From positions 1-5,329 of the forward strand of contig JAURXG010000315.1 of the NCBI GenBank assembly GCA_030654555.1: a stretch of DNA of 5,329 nucleotides. The letters are read 5' to 3'. This stretch comes from Aquabacterium sp. (lineage in GTDB: Bacteria > Pseudomonadota > Gammaproteobacteria > Burkholderiales > Burkholderiaceae_C). Under the pieces are notes generated by a model. It was given only the letters and a program-made list of their open reading frames with translations, was not told the DNA's origin and did no database searches. Positions 1 to 5,329 of this stretch are shown one piece after another (position 1 is the first letter of the stretch; each line of letters starts with the position of its first letter). Position numbers and translations under genes: made by a program.

Positions 1-1150
1 AGACGGCGGCCTGCACCAGGCCAGCCCCGTGTGGCTGCTGCGCACGCTGCTGCAGGCGATGCAGCGCCGCAATGCGCTGGACACCGCGCTGGTCGACGAC
101 CTGGTGCTGGGCTGCGTCACCCCGGTTGGCGAGCAGGGCGCCGACATCGCGCGCACCGCGGTGCTGGACGCCGGCTGGGCCGAATCGGTGGCCGGCGTCA
201 CGCTCAGCCGCTTCTGCGCGTCGGGGCTGGAGGCGGTCAACCTGGCCGCGGCCAAGGTGATGAGCGGGATGGAAGACTTCGTCGTCGCCGGCGGCGTCGA
301 GGCTATGAGCCGCTGGCCGATGGGCAGCGACGGCGGCGCCTGGATCATGGACCCGCGCGTCAACACCGCCTTGGGCTTCACGCCGCAGGGCATCGGCGCC
401 GACCTGATCGCCACGCTGGAAGGCTGGGGCCGGGCCGACGTCGATGCGTTCGCCGCCCGCTCGCACCAGTTGGCCGCCGCGGCGCGTGCGGCCGGCCGCT
501 TCGACCGATCCATCGTGCCGGTGACCGACATCGCCGGGCTGCTGCTGCTGGCGCAGGACGAGACCATCCGCCCGGGCACCACCGTCGAATCGCTGGCCAA
601 GCTGGAGCCCAGCTTCGCGATGATGGGCGCGATGGGCTTCGACGGCACGGCGCTGCGCAAGTACACCACCGTCGAGAAGATCGACCATGTGCACCACGCC
701 GGCAACTCGTCGGGCATCGTCGACGGCGCCGCGCTGATGCTGATCGGCTCGGCCGAGGCGGGGCGCAACGCGGGCTTGAGGCCGCGCGCCCGCATCCGCA
801 GCATGGCGGTGATCGGCAGCGAGCCGACCATCATGCTGACCGGCCCGGCACCCAGTTGCGAGAAGGCGCTGAAGAAGGCCGGCCTGCGTGCCCGCGACAT
901 TCACCTGTGGGAGATCAACGAGGCCTTTGCCGTGGTGCCGATGAAGGCCGCCCGCGCGCTCGACATCGACCCCGAGCGCATCAACGTCAACGGCGGCGCG
1001 ATCGCGATGGGCCATCCGCTGGGGGCCACCGGTTGCCTGATCCTGGGCACGCTGCTGGACGAACTCGAGCGTACCGGCCAGAGCCTGGGCGCCGCCACCC
1101 TGTGCGTGGGCGCCGGCATGGGCATCGCCACCGTGATCGAACGCCTGTAA
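1..1150 (+). CDS. fadA: Acetyl-CoA acetyltransferase / 3-ketoacyl-CoA thiolase, beta-oxidation beta subunit (5' end cut by window edge)
   Basis: Thiolase-family enzyme that splits 3-ketoacyl-CoA with free CoA into acetyl-CoA and a shortened acyl-CoA, the last step of cytoplasmic fatty-acid beta-oxidation. The frame is open to the left edge (first full codon at 2) and reads DGGLHQASPV, which matches the stretch after the usual N-terminal RTPRG-type motif. About 20-25 residues therefore lie upstream, and the GTG at 29 is an internal valine, not the start. Seen: the nucleophilic Cys in RFCASGLEAV (codon 215-217), GGVEAMSRWPMGSDGG, HHAGNSSGIVDGAA, the NEAF motif (Asn codon 917), the catalytic His in GGAIAMGHPLGATG (codon 1013-1015) and the second catalytic Cys in TLCVGAGMG (codon 1103-1105). 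All active-site residues are intact. With 382 residues visible, the full length is near the family's usual 400. As I recall that protein, the motifs resemble mycobacterial FadA (Rv0859 type) more than E. coli FadA or FadI. It lies just upstream of the alpha-subunit gene, probably in one transcript. The family is certain; the exact chain-length preference is not. Confidence 0.93.
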   Translation, partial: DGGLHQASPVWLLRTLLQAMQRRNALDTALVDDLVLGCVTPVGEQGADIARTAVLDAGWAESVAGVTLSRFCASGLEAVNLAAAKVMSGMEDFVVAGGVEAMSRWPMGSDGGAWIMDPRVNTALGFTPQGIGADLIATLEGWGRADVDAFAARSHQLAAAARAAGRFDRSIVPVTDIAGLLLLAQDETIRPGTTVESLAKLEPSFAMMGAMGFDGTALRKYTTVEKIDHVHHAGNSSGIVDGAALMLIGSAEAGRNAGLRPRARIRSMAVIGSEPTIMLTGPAPSCEKALKKAGLRARDIHLWEINEAFAVVPMKAARALDIDPERINVNGGAIAMGHPLGATGCLILGTLLDELERTGQSLGAATLCVGAGMGIATVIERL

Positions 1151-1157
1151 CGCCGCC

Positions 1158-1162
1158 GGAGA
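1158..1162 (+). promoter_or_regulatory. Ribosome binding site of the alpha-subunit gene
   Basis: A GGAGA Shine-Dalgarno core sits 6 bases before the ATG at 1169, inside the 18-base gap after the thiolase stop codon. It fixes the start of the downstream gene. With no room for a promoter, it indicates co-transcription of the two genes. Confidence 0.75.
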
Positions 1163-1168
1163 AACGAC

Positions 1169-3310
1169 ATGACTGAAGCGATTCAATTCCAACTGGGCGG
1201 CGACGGCATCCTGCTGGCCACCATCGACCTGCCCGGCCGGCCGATGAACGTGCTCAACGGCATCACCGGCGCCGCCATCGAGACGATGGTGCAGCGCCTC
1301 GAGACCGACCCGGAGGTCTTGGGCCTGGTCATCACCTCGGGCAAGAAGGACTTCCTCGCCGGCGCCGACCTCGAAGGCATCCGCGACATCACCACCGCGC
1401 AGGAGGCGTTCGACCTGTCGATGGTGATGAAGCGCCAGCTGCGCCGGCTGGAGAAATGCGGCAAGCCCGCGGTGGCGGTGATCCACGGCATGTGCTTTGG
1501 CGGCGGCTTCGAGCTGACGCTGGCCTGCCACCACCGCATCGCGGTGACCGGCGCGCGCCTGGGCACGCCCGAGGTCAAGCTGGGCCTGCTGCCCGGCGGC
1601 GGTGGCACGCAGCGCCTGCCGCGGCTGATCGGCATGCAGGCGGCGATGCCGCTGCTGTGCGAAGGCGGCGAGGTCAAGGCCGACAAGGCACTGACGCTGG
1701 GCATGGTGCATGCGCTGGCGCCCAGCCGCGAGGCGGCCATCGAGCAGGCCCGCGCCTGGTGCCTGGCCAACCCCAAGGTGCAGCAGCCCTGGGACGCGCC
1801 CAAGTTCCGCTATCCGGGTGGCGATTCGCGCTCGCCGGCGGTGGCGCAGATGCTGGCCATCGCCCCGGCCATGGCCGCGGCCAAGAGCTGGAACAACTAC
1901 CCGGCGATCACGCACATCATGAGCTGCGTGTTCGAGGGCGGGCTGGTCGACTTCGACGCCGCGCTGCTGATCGAATCGCGCTACTTCGCGGCCTGCGTGG
2001 TCAGCCCCGAATCGAAGAACATGCTGAACACGCTGTGGTTCCAGCTCAACGCGATCAAGAAGGGCGCGTCGCGGCCTCCGGCTGTCCCGGCCAGCAAGGT
2101 CAGGAAGCTGGGCATCCTGGGCGCCGGCATGATGGGCGCGGGCATCGCCTATGTCTCGGCCAAGGTGGGCATCGAGTGCGTGCTGCTCGACACCACGCAG
2201 GAAGCGGCCGACAAGGGCAAGGCCTACAGCCAGGACCTGCTGGACAAGGCCTTGAAGAAGGGCCGCGGCACGGCCGAGCAGCGCGACGCGCTGCTGGCCC
2301 GCATCACGCCGACGACGAGCTACGAGGCGCTGGCCGGCTGCGACCTGGTGATCGAGGCGGTGTTCGAGGACCGCGCGGTCAAGGCCGACGTGACGAAGAA
2401 GGCCGAAGCCGTGATCGGCGCCGGTGCGGTGTTCGCCTCCAACACCAGCACGCTGCCGATCACCGGGCTGGCCACGGCCTCGGCGCGGCCGGCCAGTTTC
2501 ATCGGGCTGCATTTCTTCAGCCCGGTCGACAAGATGCCGCTGGTGGAGATCATCGTCGGCAAGGCCACCTCGCCCGAAACGCTGGCCAAGGGCTTCGACT
2601 ACGTGATGCAGATCGGCAAGACGCCGATCGTCGTCAACGACAGCCGCGGCTTCTACACCAGCCGGGTGTTCGGCACCTACGTGATGGAGGGCATTGCCAT
2701 GCTGGCCGAAGGCGTGCACCCGCGCAGCATCGAGGTGGCGGGCCTGCAGGCGGGCATGCCGATGCCGCCGCTGGCGCTGCAGGACGAGGTGTCGCTGAGC
2801 CTGGGCCTGCACGTGGCCGACCAGACCAGGAAGGACCTGGCCGCCGAGGGCAAGCCCTATGCCGAGCACCCCGGCATGGCGGTGGTGCGACAGCTGTGCG
2901 AGATTGGACGCATCGGCAAGAAGGCCGGCCACGGCTTTTACGACTGGCCGGCGGCCGGCAGCAAGGGCGAGAAGACGTTGTGGCCCGGGCTGGCCCAGCT
3001 GTTTCCGGTGGCGGCGCAGCAACCGGCGCAGCGTGAGTTGATCGACCGGCTGATGTTCGCCCAGGCCAACGAGGCGGCGCGCTGCTACGGCGAGGGCGTG
3101 CTGCGCTCGGTGGCCGACGGCAACATCGGCTCGATCTTCGGCTGGGGCTTCGCGCCGTTCCACGGCGGTGCGCTGCAGTTCATCAACGCGATGGGCGCCA
3201 AGCGCTTCGTCGAACGTTCGCGGGAGCTGGCGGCCCGCTACGGCGCGCGCTTCGAGCCGGCGGCGGTGGTGGTGGCGCAGGCCGAGACGGGCAGGCGCTT
3301 CGCCGACTGA
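1169..3310 (+). CDS. fadB: Bifunctional enoyl-CoA hydratase / 3-hydroxyacyl-CoA dehydrogenase, beta-oxidation alpha subunit
   Basis: A 713-residue fusion enzyme that hydrates trans-2-enoyl-CoA and then oxidises L-3-hydroxyacyl-CoA with NAD+, feeding the thiolase encoded just upstream. The length fits the FadB/FadJ family (about 714-729 residues). The N-terminal crotonase domain (about 10-190) shows the oxyanion-hole region FLAGAD at 62-67, Glu115 in GGGFE and Glu135 in TPEVKLG. The two glutamates are 20 residues apart, like the catalytic pair Glu119/Glu139 of E. coli FadB. After a helical linker (about 280-310), the Rossmann NAD domain carries GAGMMG at 318-323. The dehydrogenase centre is Ser427, His448 (GLHFFSPV) and Glu460 (PLVE). 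Two C-terminal dimerisation-type domains follow (about 492-590 and 625-710), the last with the family-typical GWGFAPFHGG. The position that is Asn in many dehydrogenases (GFxxNR) is Ser498 here. Start: ATG with a GGAGA site 6 bases upstream. The symbol follows the mycobacterial FadB naming; it could equally be labelled fadJ. Confidence 0.95.
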   Translation: MTEAIQFQLGGDGILLATIDLPGRPMNVLNGITGAAIETMVQRLETDPEVLGLVITSGKKDFLAGADLEGIRDITTAQEAFDLSMVMKRQLRRLEKCGKPAVAVIHGMCFGGGFELTLACHHRIAVTGARLGTPEVKLGLLPGGGGTQRLPRLIGMQAAMPLLCEGGEVKADKALTLGMVHALAPSREAAIEQARAWCLANPKVQQPWDAPKFRYPGGDSRSPAVAQMLAIAPAMAAAKSWNNYPAITHIMSCVFEGGLVDFDAALLIESRYFAACVVSPESKNMLNTLWFQLNAIKKGASRPPAVPASKVRKLGILGAGMMGAGIAYVSAKVGIECVLLDTTQEAADKGKAYSQDLLDKALKKGRGTAEQRDALLARITPTTSYEALAGCDLVIEAVFEDRAVKADVTKKAEAVIGAGAVFASNTSTLPITGLATASARPASFIGLHFFSPVDKMPLVEIIVGKATSPETLAKGFDYVMQIGKTPIVVNDSRGFYTSRVFGTYVMEGIAMLAEGVHPRSIEVAGLQAGMPMPPLALQDEVSLSLGLHVADQTRKDLAAEGKPYAEHPGMAVVRQLCEIGRIGKKAGHGFYDWPAAGSKGEKTLWPGLAQLFPVAAQQPAQRELIDRLMFAQANEAARCYGEGVLRSVADGNIGSIFGWGFAPFHGGALQFINAMGAKRFVERSRELAARYGARFEPAAVVVAQAETGRRFAD

Positions 3311-3333
3311 TCATCGATCGGCGCCGCAAACAG

Positions 3334-3361
3334 AACAGGCCTCACCACGGTGAGGCCTGTT
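3334..3361. terminator. Strong bidirectional terminator hairpin between convergent genes
   Basis: A perfect inverted repeat has 13-base arms (3334-3346 and 3349-3361, left arm AACAGGCCTCACC) separated by only 2 bases; sterically it is about a 12-bp stem with a 4-base CACG loop. It lies 23 bases after the alpha-subunit stop and 46 bases after the bamC stop, so it can serve both converging transcripts. The tail is more U-rich in the bamC direction (TTCTGTTTG after the stem) than in the fad direction (TTGCGTTGGG). It is therefore a better canonical intrinsic terminator for the - strand operon. The structure is seen in the sequence; the terminator function is inferred. Confidence 0.85.
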
Positions 3362-3407
3362 GCGTTGGGCGACGGATGGGCGCAGCGGCTGCCGCGCCAC
3401 GGCGGCG

Positions 3408-4556
3408 TCACTTCATCTGGTCGATCAGCTTGCCGATGATGGTGCGCGCCTGCTCGCTGTTGTCGGCCGCGCCGTCGGCGGTCTGCACCGTCACCATCGA
3501 CTTGGCGCCCGTGCCCTTGACCAGCACGCGCACGCGCTGCGGGCGGGCAGCGTCCTTGTCGGCACCGAACAGCTTGGCGATGAAGTTGGGTTCTTCCTTG
3601 CCGGCGAGCTTCGGGTCGATGTAGCGCACGAAGTAGACACCGGCGCTGCGGTCGCGGTCTTCGACGGTGAAGCCGCTGCGGTCGAGCGCCAGGCCCACCT
3701 GGCGCCAGGCGCGTTCGAAGCTGTCGTCGATCTCCAGCGCCGCGGTGGCCGGCAGGGTGCTGGCGCGCGCCTTGGCCGGCGTCGACGAGGTGTTCGGGGC
3801 GGCGCCGGGCGCGGCCGCCGCCACGGCAGTGCGGGCGGTGTCTTCCTTGGCGCCCAGCTTGACCATCAGGCGCGAGAGGAACTCGGCTTCCAGCTCCGGA
3901 TCACTGGGGCGTGGCTGCCAGACGGTGCGGTCCTTCAGCTCGTTGACATAGATCTCCATCATGCCGCGGTGGCTGATGTAGACCTCGCTGCCGTTGGCGG
4001 TGCGCTCGATGCGGGTGCGGAACTTGTCGCGCTCGGGCGTGGAGTACAGGCTGTCGAGTGCCCGGCCCAGGGTGCGCCGGATGGTGTCCATCGGGATCTT
4101 GGCGCGGTTCTCGGCCCAGTCGGTCTCCATCAGGCCGATCTCGGGGTTGTCGACGGCCAGCGCAAAACCGCGCTCCTGCCAGAAGCTGCGCAGCAGCGGG
4201 TACAGCTTGTCGGGCGGCAGGCCGGTGACCAGCCAGCGGGTGTTGCCCTGGCGCTCGATGCGCATGTCGGCCACCGCGTTGGGGGCCACGGTGGCGGGTG
4301 CCGCGGCGGGCGCGGCCGCGCCCTGCTGGCGCAGCGTGGAGGCGCTGACCACGCCGGTCTGCGGCTGGTAGCGGCCTTCGCGGGCCAGCTGGCTCAGGTC
4401 GGGGGGCACTTCCAGCGGCTGCGACTTGACGGTCTGGCCGCGGTAGTCGACCTTGTCGCCCGAGACCAGGCCGTCCATCGAGGAACAGCCCGCCAGCGAC
4501 AGCGCCAGCAACAGCGTGGCGGCACGCAAGGGGGTGACGGCATGCAGGGAATTCAC
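3408..4556 (-). CDS. bamC: Outer membrane protein assembly factor BamC (NlpB/DapX lipoprotein)
   Basis: Lipoprotein subunit of the BAM complex, which folds beta-barrel proteins into the outer membrane; in E. coli, BamC binds BamD through its extended N-terminus. The protein has 382 residues, against 344 in E. coli. It opens with a lipoprotein signal peptide: a short basic stretch, hydrophobic residues 12-22, and the lipobox LAGC with acylated Cys24. Next come an extended segment with DYRG and LEVPPDL (38-54), an Ala/Pro-rich stretch (about 79-96), a first helix-grip domain (about 97-235, including WLVTGLPPDKLYPLLRSF and the EVYISHRGM strand), a second low-complexity linker (about 243-272), and a second helix-grip domain (about 273-382, including GVYFVRYIDP). 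The start is GTG at 4556, supported by a GGAGA site 8 bases upstream; the nearby ATG at 4541-4543 is out of frame. It follows dapA on the same strand, as in E. coli, and is probably co-transcribed with it. Both linkers look longer than in E. coli. Confidence 0.93.
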   Translation of the reverse strand: MNSLHAVTPLRAATLLLALSLAGCSSMDGLVSGDKVDYRGQTVKSQPLEVPPDLSQLAREGRYQPQTGVVSASTLRQQGAAAPAAAPATVAPNAVADMRIERQGNTRWLVTGLPPDKLYPLLRSFWQERGFALAVDNPEIGLMETDWAENRAKIPMDTIRRTLGRALDSLYSTPERDKFRTRIERTANGSEVYISHRGMMEIYVNELKDRTVWQPRPSDPELEAEFLSRLMVKLGAKEDTARTAVAAAAPGAAPNTSSTPAKARASTLPATAALEIDDSFERAWRQVGLALDRSGFTVEDRDRSAGVYFVRYIDPKLAGKEEPNFIAKLFGADKDAARPQRVRVLVKGTGAKSMVTVQTADGAADNSEQARTIIGKLIDQMK

Positions 4557-4564
4557 GTTGCAGA

Positions 4565-4569
4565 TCTCC
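4565..4569 (-). promoter_or_regulatory. Ribosome binding site of bamC
   Basis: On the - strand GGAGA lies 8 bases before the GTG at 4556. It decides the start: no ATG is available in frame nearby, and this start puts the lipobox Cys at residue 24, a normal place for a lipoprotein signal peptide. Confidence 0.65.
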
Positions 4570-4574
4570 AGGGT

Positions 4575-4593
4575 GCGCTGACGGTGCCAGCGC
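4575..4593 (-). other. Small hairpin just upstream of the bamC ribosome binding site
   Basis: GCGCTG (4575-4580) and CAGCGC (4588-4593) form a perfect 6-bp stem with a 7-base loop. In the bamC mRNA it ends 5 bases before the GGAGA site. It lacks a U-tract, so it is not an intrinsic terminator. It could mark an RNA-processing or translation-control point between dapA and bamC, or be chance in GC-rich DNA. Confidence 0.35.
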
Positions 4594-4600
4594 GAGAAAA

Positions 4601-4640
4601 GGCATTGGGCCGGCGCCGACGGGCGACGGCACTGGGCCGG
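4601..4640. repeat. Short imperfect direct repeat in the dapA-bamC gap
   Basis: The 13-base unit GGCATTGGGCCGG (4601-4613) recurs as GGCACTGGGCCGG (4628-4640), with one mismatch and a 27-base period. It is non-coding and lies between the dapA stop and the bamC start. Function unknown; it may be a small local duplication. Confidence 0.5.
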
Positions 4641-4655
4641 TTGGGCAGGGCAGGG
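4634..4655 (+). other. Putative G-quadruplex motif in the dapA-bamC gap
   Basis: Four GGG runs (4634-4636, 4643-4645, 4648-4650, 4653-4655) are separated by loops of 6, 2 and 2 bases, meeting the usual G3+N1-7 pattern. The G-rich strand is the template strand for dapA-bamC, so the mRNA would be C-rich here. Such motifs arise by chance in GC-rich genomes; no function is claimed. Confidence 0.35.
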
Positions 4656-4686
4656 TGGCAGGTCGTGCGGCGCAGCGGGCTGCGGC

Positions 4687-5329
4687 TCACAGCAGGCCGG
4701 CGTCCTTCAACGCGGCGTCCACCAGCGCCTGGCCGGCGGGCGTCAGCGGGGTGATCGGCAGGCGCACGTCGGGCCGGCATTGGCCCAGGCGCGACATCGC
4801 GTACTTGGTGGGCGCCGGGCTGGGCTCGCAGAACAGCTGCTTGTGCAGCGACAGCAGCCTGAAGTGAAGCGCGCGGGCGGTCTTCACGTCGCCGGCGATC
4901 GCCGCCATGCACAGCTGATGCATCAGCCGCGGTGCCACGTTGGCGGTGACGCTGACGTTGCCGTGGCCACCCAGCAGCATCAGCGCCACGGCGGTGCCGT
5001 CGTCGCCCGAATAGATGCTGAAGCCGGCCGGTGCCTGCTTGATCAGCTGGGCCGCCCGTTCGATGTTGCCGCTGGCTTCCTTGATGCCGACCACGCCGGG
5101 CACCTGGGCCAGACGCAGCGCAGTCTCGGGCTGCATGTCGGCCACCGTGCGGCCGGGCACGTTGTAGAGCACCACCGGCAGGTCCACCGCCTCGGCGATG
5201 GCCTTGAAGTGCAGGTAGATGCCTTCCTGCGAGGGCTTGTTGTAGTAGGGCACCACCTGCAGCGAGCAGTCGGCCCCCACCTCTTTGCTGAACTTGGTCA
5301 GCTCGATCGCCTCGCGGGTGCTGTTGGCA
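4687..5329 (-). CDS. dapA: 4-hydroxy-tetrahydrodipicolinate synthase (5' end beyond window)
   Basis: Cytoplasmic class I aldolase-type enzyme that condenses pyruvate with L-aspartate semialdehyde, the first committed step towards diaminopimelate (cell wall) and lysine. The frame stays open to the right edge, starting with ANSTREAIELTKF. The visible 213 residues therefore align with E. coli DapA from about residue 79 to the end, and about 78 N-terminal residues are missing. The GTG at 5280 is internal. In E. coli numbering the motifs keep exact spacing: VVPYYNKP with Tyr106/Tyr107, LYNVPGRT with Tyr133 and Arg138, and GIKEASGN with the Schiff-base Lys161 (codon 5080-5082). YSGDD, GGHGNVSVTANV and the C-terminal DAALKDAGLL also match. 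Asn80, Glu84 and Tyr106, part of the lysine-feedback site in the E. coli enzyme, are present, so lysine inhibition is plausible, though the His53/His56 region is outside the window. It stops 130 bases before bamC. Confidence 0.96.
   Translation of the reverse strand, partial: ANSTREAIELTKFSKEVGADCSLQVVPYYNKPSQEGIYLHFKAIAEAVDLPVVLYNVPGRTVADMQPETALRLAQVPGVVGIKEASGNIERAAQLIKQAPAGFSIYSGDDGTAVALMLLGGHGNVSVTANVAPRLMHQLCMAAIAGDVKTARALHFRLLSLHKQLFCEPSPAPTKYAMSRLGQCRPDVRLPITPLTPAGQALVDAALKDAGLL

Noticed and set aside
29..31. GTG as a start codon for the thiolase
   Set aside because: The frame continues upstream with family-typical residues (DGGLHQASP), and this valine sits in the conserved segment after them. 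The true start is outside the window.
31..1176. A 381-residue open frame overlapping the thiolase in a different frame
   Set aside because: It is Arg/Gly/His-rich low-complexity translation with no motifs; the thiolase frame carries the full Cys-His-Cys active site.
1456..3036. A 526-residue open frame in another + frame inside the hydratase/dehydrogenase gene
   Set aside because: Its composition is dominated by Arg, Gly, Ala and Gln without any motif, while the overlapping frame holds all catalytic residues of a known family. It is a GC-driven shadow frame.
4575..4593. Intrinsic terminator between dapA and bamC
   Set aside because: The hairpin has only 6 bp and is followed on the - strand by ACCCTGGAG, not a U-tract. 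The position before a Shine-Dalgarno site argues for co-transcription.
3360..4754. A 464-residue open frame on the + strand opposite bamC, longer than bamC itself
   Set aside because: It lacks a recognisable domain or ribosome binding site, is rich in Arg, Gly, Ala and His/Gln as shadow frames of GC-rich genes are, and overlaps a clear BamC with lipobox and both domains. Absence of stops is expected at this base composition.
3901..4912. Alternative - strand open frames (3901-4632 and 4553-4912) overlapping bamC and dapA
   Set aside because: They are Arg/Pro/Ala-rich shadow translations of bamC, the spacer and dapA in the wrong frame, with no motifs or ribosome binding sites.
5278..5280. GTG as the start of dapA
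   Set aside because: Sixteen further in-frame codons to the window edge match DapA, including the Asn80 and Glu84 positions, so the gene begins beyond the window.
1..5329. Mobile element, CRISPR array, phage or toxin-antitoxin system
   Set aside because: No transposase, integrase, terminal inverted repeats, regularly spaced repeats or small paired genes were seen, and composition is uniform across all four genes.

Overview
The window is very GC-rich (roughly two thirds G+C by eye, with codons mostly ending in G or C) and densely coded. It looks like chromosomal core DNA of a betaproteobacterium, most likely a Burkholderiales member of the Leptothrix/Rubrivivax/Ideonella kind. That placement rests on base composition and on the character of the BamC and DapA proteins, not on a marker gene. 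No tRNA, rRNA, CRISPR array, transposase, integrase or phage gene was seen.

Layout: two convergent gene pairs meet at a strong terminator hairpin. On the + strand (1-3310) lies a fatty-acid beta-oxidation pair. The first gene is an acetyl-CoA acetyltransferase/3-ketoacyl-CoA thiolase (beta subunit), cut at its 5' end by the window edge. It is followed 18 bases later by a 713-residue bifunctional enoyl-CoA hydratase/3-hydroxyacyl-CoA dehydrogenase (alpha subunit). Together they would carry out the last three steps of each beta-oxidation cycle. In sequence character the pair resembles the FadA/FadB type of Mycobacterium and the mitochondrial trifunctional protein more than E. coli FadA/FadB.

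The 97-base convergent gap (3311-3407) holds a perfect 13-bp inverted repeat, probably a bidirectional terminator.

On the - strand (3408-5329), transcribed from right to left, dapA (4-hydroxy-tetrahydrodipicolinate synthase, first step of the lysine/diaminopimelate branch, cut at its 5' end) is followed by bamC (lipoprotein of the outer-membrane beta-barrel assembly machine). This is the classical dapA-bamC (nlpB/dapX) arrangement also known in E. coli. The 130-base gap between them has no obvious promoter or terminator but holds a short direct repeat, a G-tract motif and a small hairpin just upstream of the bamC ribosome binding site.

Overall this is an ordinary housekeeping region. I found no sign of a previously undescribed system; the findings are small-scale and scored accordingly.
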